Made by a program: the position numbers and the translations under genes. The notes under the pieces are model-generated. The model was not told the origin of the DNA, ran no database searches, and was given only the letters and a program-made list of their open reading frames with translations. DNA of 64,000 bases, from contig NZ_JAJPUI010000010.1 of assembly GCF_021390935.1 (NCBI RefSeq), positions 124,001-188,000 of the forward strand. The letters run 5' to 3'. The stretch is from Streptomyces sp. CC228A. Lineage in GTDB: Bacteria; Actinomycetota; Actinomycetes; Streptomycetales; Streptomycetaceae. Below, piece by piece: positions 7,398-16,068 of this stretch; the stretch's first letter is position 1, and every line of letters begins with the position of its first letter.

Positions 7398-8810
7398 ATG
7401 TCCCCCTGGGAGATCCTGGCCGTGCTCAGCACGGCCGTTCTGGCCCTGGTCCGCTGGTTCCCGGCCGGCGTCCGGCGCCCCGTGGCACTCGCCGCGGCGG
7501 CGGTGGCCGTCGTGGTGACGGCGATACTCGTCGTGTCCGGGCTGCGTTGGCAGCTGGTGCCGGTCCTCGCGGGCACCGCGATCGCGCTCCCCTTCGCCGT
7601 GGTGCCGGTGCTGCGGCAGCGCGCCGGGCAGCGTCCCCGGCGGGTGAGGTGGTGGCTGGCGCTGCCGGGCACGGCCGCGATGCTCGCGCTGATCTCCGTC
7701 GGCCCGCTGGCGGCCTGGGCGCTGCCGACCCCGGTGTTCCCCGCGCCCTCCGGGCCGTACGCGGTCGGCACCACCGTGCTGGAGTGGACCGATCCCGAGC
7801 GCCCGGAGCCCTTCACCGCCGACCCCGGCGACCGCCGCACCGTCCCGGTGCAGCTGTGGTACCCCGCACAGGCGGGTCAGGCGAAGGCCGCGCGGTCGTT
7901 CCAAGGCGCCCGCACCGCGCAGGAGGCACGCGACGTGCAGAACGCGCTGGCCGACTCGTTCGGGATACCCCGCTTCCTGGCGTCCGACGTGACGAGCGCC
8001 CGCACCGCCGCCGTCTTCGACGCCCCGGTGGTGGAGGACTCCGGGAAGTTCCCGGTCATCGTGTTCTCCCCGGGGCTGAGCGGCGTACGCACGTCGAACA
8101 TCGTCCTGGCGCAGGAATGGGCCAGTCGCGGCTACGTCGTGGCGACGCTGGACCACCCGTACGACTCGGCGCTCACCTCCACTGGCGGCAAGCCGGTCCG
8201 CAGCCGCAACCAGGACGCCGTCACCGGCGACCCGGAGAAGGATCGACGTGCCGTGAAAGCCAACGTCGACGTGCGCGCGGCCGACATCCGCTTCGTCCTC
8301 AGCCAGTTGGAGCGGCTCGACCGGGGCGAGGTCACCGGGCCGGCGGCGGGGTTCCTGGACACGCGTCGGGCTGCGGCGGTCGGGCACTCACGCGGCGGTG
8401 CGGCCGCCCTGGCGGCTGCTCAGGACACGCGGTTCCGCGCGGTGATCAACATCGACGGGGGTCTGCGGGACGCGGGCGTGCGCCCGTTCCCCCAGCCCGC
8501 TCTCGCGATCACCAGCCCGGTCTCCGTGAGGGAGAACGCCGACTTCGTCTCCGACCTCGACGACGTGCTCACCGCGGGCTCCGCCACGTCCTACCGCTTG
8601 AGCATCCCCGACACCGGGCACCTCTCCTTCACCGACGCCGCGCTCTACTTCCCGCCCCTGCCCTCGCTGCTGGGCACGGTGGGCCGCACGGAGGGGCTGC
8701 GGGTCACCGCGGAGGCCACCACCGCGTTCCTGGACTCCGCGCTCCGCGGCCGGTCGGGCGACCCGGCCGAGCAGCTCCGTGCCCACGGCGACCTCACCGT
8801 CCACGAGTAG
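7398..8810 (+). CDS. Membrane-anchored alpha/beta hydrolase, PAF-acetylhydrolase-like
   Basis: A 470-residue protein with about four N-terminal transmembrane helices (residues 1-115) and an extracytoplasmic alpha/beta hydrolase domain. The nucleophile elbow is GHSRGG (Ser ~329). The sequence RTVPVQLWYPAQAG followed by FPVIVFSPGLSG resembles the platelet-activating-factor acetylhydrolase/dienelactone-hydrolase branch. The catalytic His may be in IPDTGHLSFTD. I chose the ATG at 7398 with GGAG 6 nt upstream; a GTG at 7371 with AAGG upstream would add 9 residues. The substrate is unknown, presumably an ester or lipid outside the membrane. Confidence 0.8.
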   Translation: MSPWEILAVLSTAVLALVRWFPAGVRRPVALAAAAVAVVVTAILVVSGLRWQLVPVLAGTAIALPFAVVPVLRQRAGQRPRRVRWWLALPGTAAMLALISVGPLAAWALPTPVFPAPSGPYAVGTTVLEWTDPERPEPFTADPGDRRTVPVQLWYPAQAGQAKAARSFQGARTAQEARDVQNALADSFGIPRFLASDVTSARTAAVFDAPVVEDSGKFPVIVFSPGLSGVRTSNIVLAQEWASRGYVVATLDHPYDSALTSTGGKPVRSRNQDAVTGDPEKDRRAVKANVDVRAADIRFVLSQLERLDRGEVTGPAAGFLDTRRAAAVGHSRGGAAALAAAQDTRFRAVINIDGGLRDAGVRPFPQPALAITSPVSVRENADFVSDLDDVLTAGSATSYRLSIPDTGHLSFTDAALYFPPLPSLLGTVGRTEGLRVTAEATTAFLDSALRGRSGDPAEQLRAHGDLTVHE

Positions 8811-9148
8811 CCGCCTGCACCCGGCTGCGCGCGGCCCCGAACACCGCGGTCAGCGGCCACCGGGCCCGAGGGCGGGGCGTATGCACCACCAGTGCGCCGT
8901 CCAGGACGCCCCGCCCTCGCAGCCGTGCCCGCAGCGCCTGCTCCTGCTGCCTGGTGGCGGTGAACCACAGGGACGTGCCCGTGTCACCCGCGCTGAAGAC
9001 CAGCCGCCCGCTCTTCCAGCCCTCGCGCCGATCGAATGGAGGGCCGCAGCACGTGCAGGGCCTGCCGGTGGACGACCGCGGCGTCGGCCGGATGCGCGCC
9101 GCCCGCGAGCACGAACTCGCGGGCGCCGTCAGACGGCGAGGTCGTCAC
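8794..9148 (-). pseudogene. Hypothetical protein downstream of the DUF397 pair, frame broken
   Basis: From a GTG at 9148, which overlaps the end of the DUF397 gene, one frame reads VTTSPSDGAREFVLAGGAHP... to about 9030. The natural continuation is then in another frame (REGWKSGRLVF, TGTSLWFTATRQQEQALRA) to a TGA at 8794-8796. Reading without a shift stops early at 8984. Third-position G/C bias is strong on both sides of the break. About 115 residues when joined; I do not recognise the family. It overlaps the end of the convergent hydrolase gene by 17 bp. It could be a sequencing indel rather than a real pseudogene. Confidence 0.4.
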
Positions 9149-9323
9149 TGCGGACGGCCGCGACGAACGAGGCCCACGCCCGGGACGTGAAGGACAGCGG
9201 GGCAAGGTCGGGGGCCTTGCTGTCACGGACGGGGACGGCGCCGGGGACGCTGTCGGCGACCTCGACGCAGTCGCCCCCGTCCTGGTTGCTGTAGCTCGAC
9301 TTGCGCCAACCTGGGGCGGTCAT
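9129..9323 (-). CDS. DUF397 domain protein (second of a pair)
   Basis: A 64-residue DUF397 protein with the hallmark WRKSSYSNxDGGDCVEVAD near the N-terminus, a central VPVRDSK and a C-terminal aromatic helix. DUF397 proteins are small partners of XRE/DUF5753 regulators in streptomycetes; such modules have been linked to development and antibiotic control (the whiJ-type and abaA-type loci). Its ATG overlaps the stop of the preceding DUF397 gene (ATGA, 9320-9323). The two are near duplicates over their first 45 residues, which suggests a tandem duplication. Confidence 0.9.
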   Translation of the reverse strand: MTAPGWRKSSYSNQDGGDCVEVADSVPGAVPVRDSKAPDLAPLSFTSRAWASFVAAVRSDDLAV

Positions 9324-9538
9324 GCCGTCAGCGTGCCTTGGCGAACGCCGGTGACGAACTGCTGCCACACGTGGGGCGTGAACGACAGGGGCGTACGGGC
9401 GGGGTCCTTGCTGTCACGGACGGGGACGGCGCCGGGAACGCTGTCGGCGACCTCGACGCAGTTGCCCCCGTCCTGGTTGCTGTAGCTGGACTTGCGCCAC
9501 GTCGCGGCGCTCAGGGCTATGACACGGGCGGCGGACAT
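9320..9538 (-). CDS. DUF397 domain protein (first of a pair)
   Basis: A 72-residue DUF397 protein (TWRKSSYSNQDGGNCVEVAD, then VPVRDSKDP). The start at 9538 lies inside the 3' end of the XRE regulator gene (22-bp overlap), the standard coupled arrangement of an XRE/DUF397 module. It shares its core almost residue for residue with the DUF397 protein that follows, diverging at the C-terminus, so the pair may bind the same regulator in different ways. Confidence 0.9.
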   Translation of the reverse strand: MSAARVIALSAATWRKSSYSNQDGGNCVEVADSVPGAVPVRDSKDPARTPLSFTPHVWQQFVTGVRQGTLTA

Positions 9539-10365
9539 AGGGTTTCCTCCAGGACTCGCTGTACGAACTCCACCGACTCATGCGGGGAGAGGGCACGGTC
9601 GCGAAGCCGATCGTAACTTTGCAGCAGTTGGCCGACCCTTTCTGCGTCCTCGACCAGTTCCCCGCTGCGTCCAGTCTCCACCCAGGCGACCGCCATGCCA
9701 TCCGGCAGGCGTAGAAACGTAGCGTCGGTGGTGAGCATCTCGTGCAGCCCGGCCGCAAGCGGAATGACTTGCATCCTGACGTTCCACCACGTGGCCACCT
9801 CGACAAGGTGTGCCAACTGCTCATGCCACGCCGCCAGGTCCGTCAGCCCGCGGCGAAGTACCGACTCGTCAAGAATGGCGCGGAACTGCGGTGCTTCGTC
9901 ACGGGTCAGCTGCTTGTGGCGGCCAAGACGGGCTTCCACCTGCTGCTCAAGTCTTCTGCCCGGTTCCAACCCGCCCAGCTTGAGCACCCCGCGGGCGTAC
10001 TCTCTCGTCTGAAGCAAGCCCGGCACCACGCAGGGCGAATACTGCTGAATGCTCGTCGCCTGAGCCTCCAGCTTCATGTAGCGGCGGTACCGCGCCTTGA
10101 ACTGCGGTGTGTCCGCGACGGCCAGGTCCCAGAGTGTCAGCAGCACCCCGGACGTGCCGTAGTACTGGTCCAGTGCCTTGACGACGTCCTCACTGCCGAG
10201 CGTGGCGCCCTTCTCCATCTTCCCGAACAGCGACCAGTCCCAGCCGAGCGCCCTGCCCAGGTCGCGCAGGCTGTCCCCGCGCTGGTCCCGCAGCGACCTC
10301 AGCTCCTCGGCGAACCGGATGCGCGGCTCCTGGCTTCGGCCGGTGACCCCGTGGTTCGGCTCCAT
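9517..10365 (-). CDS. XRE family regulator with DUF5753 domain
   Basis: A 282-residue protein with an N-terminal XRE helix-turn-helix (RFAEELRSLRDQRGDSLRDLGRALGWDWSLFGKMEKG, residues ~15-60). A DUF5753 domain follows (QQYSPCVVPGLLQTREYARGVL at ~115, then VIPLAAGLHEMLTTDATFL). It acts with the downstream DUF397 proteins. The AAGGGGG site 4-10 nt before the ATG at 10365 fixes the start. Its codon use is less G/C-biased than its neighbours', common for these horizontally mobile regulatory modules. Divergent from a 68-residue hypothetical gene. Confidence 0.9.
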   Translation of the reverse strand: MEPNHGVTGRSQEPRIRFAEELRSLRDQRGDSLRDLGRALGWDWSLFGKMEKGATLGSEDVVKALDQYYGTSGVLLTLWDLAVADTPQFKARYRRYMKLEAQATSIQQYSPCVVPGLLQTREYARGVLKLGGLEPGRRLEQQVEARLGRHKQLTRDEAPQFRAILDESVLRRGLTDLAAWHEQLAHLVEVATWWNVRMQVIPLAAGLHEMLTTDATFLRLPDGMAVAWVETGRSGELVEDAERVGQLLQSYDRLRDRALSPHESVEFVQRVLEETLCPPPVS

Positions 10366-10489
10366 GCAGCCCCCTTTGTGGAACGTGTGGAAGCACTCGC
10401 GTACGGCGTTGAAGGGCGTCCCCGCCACACCAACTCCTCCCGCAATCCAAGGGCATGCTCGTCACGACAAGCACACCCAGCGTAGCCAT

Positions 10490-10505
10490 AGTGATGTGCG
10501 TCACA
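10490..10505. promoter_or_regulatory. AGTGA-N6-TCACA dyad between XRE and hypothetical genes
   Basis: AGTGATGTGCGTCACA lies between the divergent XRE regulator and the small + strand gene. It resembles the BldD consensus (AGTGA, variable gap, TCACC) and could equally be the XRE protein's own operator. Confidence 0.35.
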
Positions 10506-10531
10506 CTCACATGGCGGAACGGAGTAGGCCC

Positions 10532-10738
10532 ATGTACGCGAAGTTCAGGGAAGTCATGGACGCGCGGGACGCGCTCGCGAGCGCGCTGCGGCAGGCGGGC
10601 ATCCAACTGCCCGCGCTGGACGTCCGCGTCACGGGGCGGGCGGACGACCCCGGGTACGGGCTCGTCGAGCTCGGCGTCTGCGCCGCGCCCGTGGCACACG
10701 CGCTGGCCGCGGTGATCGCACGGGGTGCGGCGAAGTGA
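10532..10738 (+). CDS. Small hypothetical protein of XRE/DUF397 loci
   Basis: A 68-residue protein (MYAKFREVMDARDALASAL...) with an N-terminal helix rich in Ala/Arg and a short C-terminal part VELGVCAAPVAHALAAVI. Proteins of this kind are frequent beside XRE/DUF397 modules in Streptomyces; no function is known to me. A GGAG site 7 nt before the ATG at 10532 supports this start over an ATG at 10511. Divergent from the XRE regulator, with a dyad between them. After its stop, 10739-10996 contains only an unconvincing 66-codon frame. Confidence 0.65.
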   Translation: MYAKFREVMDARDALASALRQAGIQLPALDVRVTGRADDPGYGLVELGVCAAPVAHALAAVIARGAAK

Positions 10739-10996
10739 GTCGGGTCCGGTGGTGGCGGTGGCGGAGGTCCGCGCGGACAGCGGGGGCGTCGCCCCCAGCA
10801 CCGCGACCACGGGAAGGGCACGGGGCCGGGGAACCCCCGCGGTCATACCTCCAGTCGTTCGTGGGCGGGCACCTCGGCTACTGGATGGCCCACGAGGTTC
10901 CCCAAGGGGGCCGGCAGGCGCCACCAGCCGAGTGACGCCCGGGGCGACGCCCCGCCCTCGGGCCTCAACGGCGGTGGCCCTTGACGGCCGTGGGCC

Positions 10997-11856
10997 TCAA
11001 CGGCTCCCGCCGGTCTCCGCCTCGTATCGCTTCGCCCGGGCGTCCCAGAGCTTGATCGCGCCGACGCCGCCGACCACCATCGCGCCGCCGATGAGGCTCT
11101 GGCGGACGGGGGCCTCCTGCTCGCGGGTCTTCATCTCCTCGTACGTCGTGTCCTCGCCCGAGTTGAGGGAGCGGCACAGCGAGCCCGGCGTCATGGTGGT
11201 GCTGCCGCACTTCGGCTCGCCGCCCCGGGTCGCCAGGCCGATCAGTCCGACCAGCAGGAAGATCGCGCCGCCGAACGCGGCCAGTACGCCCAGCCCGATG
11301 ACGAGTCCTCCCCCGCGTGGCATCCGGGCCTCGCCCGCAGTCGTGGCGGGGGTCCCCGCCCCGCCGTCCGATCCCCGCCCGGCGCCCGTCCCGCCGCGCC
11401 GCCCGGGCGGGCGCCGCCGGGCAGGCAGGCCCGCAGCCAGGCGGTGTCCAGGCCGGCGGCCTCCGGGCTCAGGCCCTCCGTGTCGAGTTGCTCCAGCGTG
11501 CCGTCGGCCCGCAGGGCGGCGATCCGCAGGGCAGACAGGTTCCGGCGCGGCCACACGGCGACCGCGACCACCAGCCGCTGCCCGCCGGTCCGCACCGCTT
11601 CGAGGGTGTGGACGGCGCACTCGGCCTCCATCGCCTCCAGCAGGAGCCGGGTCGACTGCGGCGAGCCGTGGAAACCGTTCTGCAGCGCGTCGGCGGTGAC
11701 GGAGCCGACCATCTCGGTGCGGGGAGGGCGGTAGGCCCGGATCGTCTCGGGCACCCCGCCCCGCTCGCGCAGGGCCGCACATGCCTCGGTGAAGGCTTCG
11801 TGCAGGAAGCGTTCCAGGTATTCGAGCGGTTCGGGTTCCGGGGCGTGACCTGTCAT
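10997..11856 (-). CDS. Hypothetical protein with C-terminal membrane segment (probable frameshift)
   Basis: The N-terminal ~145 residues (MTGHAPEPEPLEYLERFLHE..., a YLERFLHEAF helix and LVVAVAVWPRRNLSALRIAAL) are read in one frame. A C-terminal stretch with a membrane helix (GGGLVIGLGVLAAFGGAIFLL) and a charged tail ending ETGGSR is read in another. Read without a shift, the first frame has an Arg/Pro/Ser-rich tail that overlaps the second by 82 bp. Joining them near 11390-11440, in a G/C run, gives one ~286-residue protein with a flexible Gly-rich linker. The alternative is two genes: 11242-11856 and 10997-11323. The family is not recognised. Confidence 0.5.
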
Positions 11857-11973
11857 GGGCCCGAGTGTGGCGCATCCGGGCCATTGGATTGGAGTTCTTT
11901 TCTAGAAAAGTTCTCTACTTCACAGTCGCTCCCCCGCCCCCGCCTGACGCGGGGCCGCCGCTCGCCGGGCGGC

Positions 11974-12291
11974 TCAGTCGTTGACCGCCGTCAGCAGGAA
12001 CGCCACGTCCGTGACCGCCACGAGGCTGTGCCGCTCCTGCGGCACCAGGTAGAGGTCGCCGTTGGTCAGCTCGATCTCCTCCGTCGCGGTCCGCAGCTTC
12101 AGGACCCCGCGCAGCACCTGGAGCGACGCGGCCGGTGGCGCGTTGTGCTCGTCGAGCTTGGTTCCCGCGGTGAGCGCGATGACCGTCTGGCGCAGCGGCT
12201 GCTGCCTCAGCAGCAGGTTGGCGCTGCGGCCGTGCTCACTGCGGTGTGCGGCGACCAGATGTTCCTCGGCGATGGCGTAGAGGTCGTACAT
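11974..12291 (-). CDS. Cupin domain protein
   Basis: A 105-residue single-domain cupin. The first motif is approximated by LTAGTKLDEHNAPPAASLQVLRG and the second by LTNGDLYLVPQERHSLVAVTD, with metal ligands His in DEHN, Glu/Gln and the His of RHSL. This fits small RmlC-like proteins with phosphate-loop-like ends, often of unknown role. I start it at MYDLYAIAEEHL because upstream in-frame sequence is Arg-rich and without bias. It stands alone between the membrane-anchored hypothetical gene and the permease gene. Confidence 0.8.
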   Translation of the reverse strand: MYDLYAIAEEHLVAAHRSEHGRSANLLLRQQPLRQTVIALTAGTKLDEHNAPPAASLQVLRGVLKLRTATEEIELTNGDLYLVPQERHSLVAVTDVAFLLTAVND

Positions 12292-12508
12292 AGGCCCCAG
12301 CCTGCACCGGCGGCAGCGGGAGCGCATGTCGGCCCGCGCCCCGTACGCCACTCCGGCCGGGTGTCCGCCGCGGCCGCCCGCACCCGCCCGCACCCGCCCG
12401 CACATGCGGACGGCCGTGCGGTCGGGGCTGGTGCCCCGGCCGCACGGCCGTGCCGGCGACCCGGTGGAAGAAGGACTCGGTGGAAGGGGGAGGGAAGAGG
12501 GGCCCGGC

Positions 12509-14077
12509 TCAGTCCTGGACGACGAGCGCCGGCGTCTCCTTCGTCAGCACCTCGCCCCGGAAGAACGCGGGGCTGCGGCGCTGCATCCAGAACATGAGCA
12601 CCGCGCCCAGCAGGAGCAGCCCCACACCGATCACGAAGACGGAGCCGACACCGAAGACCGCCGAGCCGCTGCCGTACGCCGGGTCCCACATGTCCTTCAG
12701 GGTCTGCAGGAAGACGGCCGTCAGCATCAGGCCGCCGAGGCCCGGCAGGATCCCCTTGACGAACAGGTCGCGGGTGGAGCGGCGCAGGTCGCCGCGGAAG
12801 TACCAGACGCAGGCGAAGGCGGTGATCGCGTAGTAGAAGCAGATCATCAGGCCGAGGGCGTAGATGGTGTCGACCAGGACGTTCTCGCTGACCAGGGACA
12901 TGACCGAGTAGAAGACGCCGGTGGCGACACCCGCGACGACCGTGGCGCGGCCGGGCGTCTTGTGGACGGGGTGGACCTTCGCGAAGGCCGGCGGGAACGC
13001 CTCGTACGTCGACATCGCGAGCGCGGTGCGGGCGACCGGGATGAAGGTGGTCTGGAGGCTGGCGGCAGCGGAGGCCAGGACGGCCGTGAAGAGCAGGATG
13101 CCGAGGCCGGAACCCATGATCGGCGCGGCGAGCGCGGCGAAGACGTTGTCGGAGGTGTCCGGGTTGCCGAGGCCGAGGCCCTCCTCGCCGATACCGGCGT
13201 ACATCTGCACGGCGATGGCGACCATCAGGTACGAGGACACGATGACGACGATCGCGAGCAGGGCGGCGCGGCCGGGGGTGCGGGCGCTGCCGGTGGTCTC
13301 CTCGTTCACGGACAGGCAGGTGTCCCAGCCCCAGTAGATGAAGATCGAGAGGGAGAGGCCTGCGGTGAAGGCGGCGAAGGACTCGACCTCGAAGGGGTTC
13401 ATCCAGGACCAGGAGAAGGAGAGCGACCCGGCGACCTCCCCGGCGTTCGCCACGGCCATGGCGGCGAACAGCACGATCACGGCGAGCTGGAGGCCCACGA
13501 GGGCGTACTGCAGCCACTTGGTGGCGGTGATGCCGCGGTAGCTGACGACGGTGGCGGCGGCCACGAACGCCAGGGTGGTGGCGATGTGGACGGCCTTGTT
13601 CCCGTCGAGGGCCGCGATGTCCGGATTGCCGGTGATCTCGCCCATCGTGAGCCAGAAGAAGGACGTGGCGACACCGGCGAGGTTCGACAGGACCACCACC
13701 GTGGCCACGAGCAGGCCCCAGCCGCACATCCAGCCGACCTTCGGCCCGAACGCCTTGACGGACCACGTGAAGGACGTGCCGCAGTCCGGGACGGACCTGT
13801 TGAGCTCGCGGTACGCGAACGCCACGAGCAGCATGGGGAGGAACCCGGCCAGGAAGATGGCGGGCATCTGCAGGCCGACCTCGCCGACCGTCGGGCCGAG
13901 GGTCGAGGTCAGACAGTAGACGGGGGCGACGGTCGAGACGCCGATGACGGCACCGCCCATCAGCCCGACGGAGTTCCCGCCGAGGCCCTTCGCGCGGACG
14001 CCGCCGCCGGATCCGCCCGCCGCGGGGGCGTTCCTTACCGTGTCTCCGGCCGGGGGCCGGGCTTCCACCTGAGTCAT
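12509..14077 (-). CDS. APC superfamily amino acid/polyamine permease
   Basis: A 522-residue, ~12-TM secondary transporter. The N-terminal GLMGGAVIGVSTVAPVYCLTSTLG region corresponds to the helix-breaking Gly motif of TM1 in the amino acid-polyamine-organocation fold, and many further hydrophobic segments follow. The start MTQVEARPPAG at 14077 precedes a ~35-residue Gly-rich cytoplasmic tail; no Shine-Dalgarno is visible just upstream. The substrate cannot be deduced. The 5' region is strikingly A/T-rich for this genome and can form hairpins. Confidence 0.9.
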   Translation of the reverse strand: MTQVEARPPAGDTVRNAPAAGGSGGGVRAKGLGGNSVGLMGGAVIGVSTVAPVYCLTSTLGPTVGEVGLQMPAIFLAGFLPMLLVAFAYRELNRSVPDCGTSFTWSVKAFGPKVGWMCGWGLLVATVVVLSNLAGVATSFFWLTMGEITGNPDIAALDGNKAVHIATTLAFVAAATVVSYRGITATKWLQYALVGLQLAVIVLFAAMAVANAGEVAGSLSFSWSWMNPFEVESFAAFTAGLSLSIFIYWGWDTCLSVNEETTGSARTPGRAALLAIVVIVSSYLMVAIAVQMYAGIGEEGLGLGNPDTSDNVFAALAAPIMGSGLGILLFTAVLASAAASLQTTFIPVARTALAMSTYEAFPPAFAKVHPVHKTPGRATVVAGVATGVFYSVMSLVSENVLVDTIYALGLMICFYYAITAFACVWYFRGDLRRSTRDLFVKGILPGLGGLMLTAVFLQTLKDMWDPAYGSGSAVFGVGSVFVIGVGLLLLGAVLMFWMQRRSPAFFRGEVLTKETPALVVQD

Positions 14078-14392
14078 GAAGAGGAAGGTAGGCGCTGCGG
14101 TTTCCACATCCGGAGGACAAGGCTCCGGACCCCACCCCTTCGTTCCTGCGGGACGAAACGGTCGCTGGGCATGGAATGAAAGATCGGTTTTCTCTTCAAT
14201 CAAGCAAACAGGGAACCCGACCAAGGGTGTTCGATATACGGGAACCGAAGGTGTGACCGATTTGTCGGCTTTAAAAATTTCCCGTGCTTGTTTTGCCCGC
14301 CCGCTTCCCGGGGGCCGCCCTCCGTTCACGGGGCCGCTCCCCGGCCCCCTGGCCCGGGTCGGCCCCGCCCCGGAGCGTCTGCCTCCCCGCGC
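14078..14392 (-). promoter_or_regulatory. A/T-rich leader of the APC permease with hairpins
   Basis: This 315-bp gap has a conspicuously lower G+C than its surroundings and no gene. In the permease direction it holds a perfect 7-bp stem (TCCGGAG/CTCCGGA, 14109-14129) about 30 nt before the start codon and a 5-bp stem (TTCGT/ACGAA) just before it. Long T- and A-runs lie near 14270-14285. It may be a structured 5' UTR or a transferred promoter segment. It matches no riboswitch class I know. Confidence 0.4.
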
Positions 14393-14818
14393 CTATCCCA
14401 GCAGGGCGTACACCGTGGACGCGCGGGCCGCTGCCTCCGCCTCTCCCTCCGCGGTCATGACGACGTCCGCGAAGGCCAGCCGCTTACCGAGCTTGGTGAT
14501 CCGCACCTCCACCAGCACGTCCGCCCCGACGACCGGACGCTGGAAGGACGTGGACTGCTGGACCGTCGTCATCGGGACGTACGCCCCCCGGGCGCAGGAC
14601 ACCGCGACGACGGTCGCCGTGTCGGCGGCGGCCATCAGCGCCTGGCCCGACAGCGCGCCGCCCTCCCGGGCGAGCGCGGTCGACCAGGGCAACCGCAGCA
14701 CGGCGTGGCGCTCGCCCGTCTCTTCCACGGACAGGCCGAGTGCGAGCACCCAGGGGGCGAAGTTGTCGGCGAGGATCTTGTCGGCTTCGGCGGGCGTGTA
14801 CGAAGGCGTGGGCGTCAT
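14393..14818 (-). CDS. PaaI-type hotdog thioesterase
   Basis: A 141-residue hotdog-fold protein: helix LADNFAPWVLALGL, then GGALSGQALMAAADTATVVAV (the long central helix with the catalytic-type acid in AADTA) and strands VPMTTVQQSTSFQRPV and ADVLVEVRITKLGKRLAFADVVM. This is the PaaI/YdiI-like acyl-CoA thioesterase pattern. The exact acyl-CoA is unknown. It is a monocistronic gene downstream of a spacer full of degenerate repeats. Confidence 0.85.
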   Translation of the reverse strand: MTPTPSYTPAEADKILADNFAPWVLALGLSVEETGERHAVLRLPWSTALAREGGALSGQALMAAADTATVVAVSCARGAYVPMTTVQQSTSFQRPVVGADVLVEVRITKLGKRLAFADVVMTAEGEAEAAARASTVYALLG

Positions 14819-14869
14819 GGACCGATGGTGCCGTGCCCCGGCCCGCCCCACCAGAAGCCCGCGCCCTCG

Positions 14870-15012
14870 CGGAAGGCCCACCGGCGCGGCAAGCCCCCAC
14901 CCTGGGGGAAGGCCCGCCCGCAAAGGTGACCGCCCCGGCGGGAAGGCCCACCCCGGGAGAGGGCCCCATCCCCGCGAGAGGGCCCACCCCCGCGAAAGGG
15001 CCACCCCCGTGT
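14870..15012. repeat. Degenerate G/C-rich repeats
   Basis: About six diverged units of the form GCGGGAAGGCCCACC fill the spacer between the thioesterase and the PLP enzyme. No gene is visible here. Confidence 0.5.
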
Positions 15013-15084
15013 GACGCCCCGCCCCCGCATGGAGCCCCGCCCCCGCGGGGCGCCCGGGCCTCCGGGCTGTCCGGCGCGCCGGCG

Positions 15085-16014
15085 TCAGTCGCGGGGCACC
15101 AGGTCGGCCGGGTCGGTGTTGGCCCCGCAGACCACGACCGCGACCCGCTCGCCCTCGGCGGGCCCGTACGCGCGCAGTCCTGCCAGCGCGGTGCCGGCGG
15201 CGTGCTCGACGGCGAGCCGGTGCTCGTCCCACAGTTCCTGCCGGGCCCGCACGATGTCGGCGTCCGGTACGAGGACCGAGGCCACGTCGTACTCCTGGGC
15301 GGCGTACAGCGCCATGGGGGTGACGCGCCGGGCGCCGAGCGAGTCGGCGGCGACGGACGCCACCGGCACGTCCACGACCTCCCCGGCCGCGAGGGCCGCG
15401 TTCAGGGCGCGGCAGTCCGCCGGTTCCACGGCGACGACCCGCACACCGTGCTCGTGCGCGGCCGTGGCGACCCCGGCGAAGAGGCCGCCGCCCCCGACGG
15501 CCACCACGACCGTGTCCAGCCCGGGCAGCCGCTGGTGCAGCTCCTCCATGAGGGTGCCCGCGCCGGCCGCGATGAGCGGGTGGTCGTACGCGTGCGAGGC
15601 CAGCGCCCCCGACTGCTCGGCGAAGGCCCGGCACGCCTCCGCCGCCTCGGCGTACTCGCTGCCCACGAGCCGGACGTCCGCGTCGTACGCCCGGAGCCGG
15701 CCCACCTTGACGGCGGGGGCGTTCGCGGGCAGGAACACGGTGGCGCGCACCCCCTGCTCCCGGGCGGCCCAGGCGCAGGCGAGCCCGGCGTTGCCGCCGG
15801 AGGCGATGGTGACCCCGGCGTCGGGCAGGGTCCCGGCCTCCTGGTGGGCCCGGACGAAGTTGGCGGCGCCGCGGGCCTTGAACGTGCCCGTGTGCTGGAG
15901 CATCTCCAGCGCCAGCCAGGTGTCGCCGTCCGCGGGCGCCACGACCAGCGGACGCACCTGCCCGGACACGCGCCGCGCGGCGGCGGTGACGTCCTCGTAC
16001 GTGAGGTGGATCAT
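15085..16014 (-). CDS. PLP-dependent serine/threonine dehydratase-like protein
   Basis: A 309-residue fold-type II PLP enzyme. The Schiff-base lysine is in HTGTFKARGAANF (Lys ~46). The GGGGLFAG loop (~residue 170) binds the PLP phosphate, and IASGGNAGLACAWAA is the substrate Ser/Thr loop in altered form. It resembles catabolic threonine dehydratase or serine racemase and has no C-terminal ACT domain, so it is probably not the allosteric biosynthetic enzyme. The start MIHLTYEDV at 16014 matches the usual family N-terminus. Confidence 0.85.
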   Translation of the reverse strand: MIHLTYEDVTAAARRVSGQVRPLVVAPADGDTWLALEMLQHTGTFKARGAANFVRAHQEAGTLPDAGVTIASGGNAGLACAWAAREQGVRATVFLPANAPAVKVGRLRAYDADVRLVGSEYAEAAEACRAFAEQSGALASHAYDHPLIAAGAGTLMEELHQRLPGLDTVVVAVGGGGLFAGVATAAHEHGVRVVAVEPADCRALNAALAAGEVVDVPVASVAADSLGARRVTPMALYAAQEYDVASVLVPDADIVRARQELWDEHRLAVEHAAGTALAGLRAYGPAEGERVAVVVCGANTDPADLVPRD

Positions 16015-16068
16015 GCTTCGACGATACGCCGACGGCACCGGGCGCTCATCCCGCCTCGGCCCCGCCCC

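Noticed and set aside
10735..10935. 66-codon + strand frame starting GTG, overlapping the previous stop
   Set aside because: The GTGA overlap is attractive, but the product is low-complexity (VSRVRWWRWRRSART...) with no recognisable feature; not enough support.
12326..14179. 617-codon + strand frame opposite the APC permease
   Set aside because: Shadow frame: Gly/Glu/Asp/His/Arg-rich with no hydrophobic or domain structure, opposite a textbook transporter.
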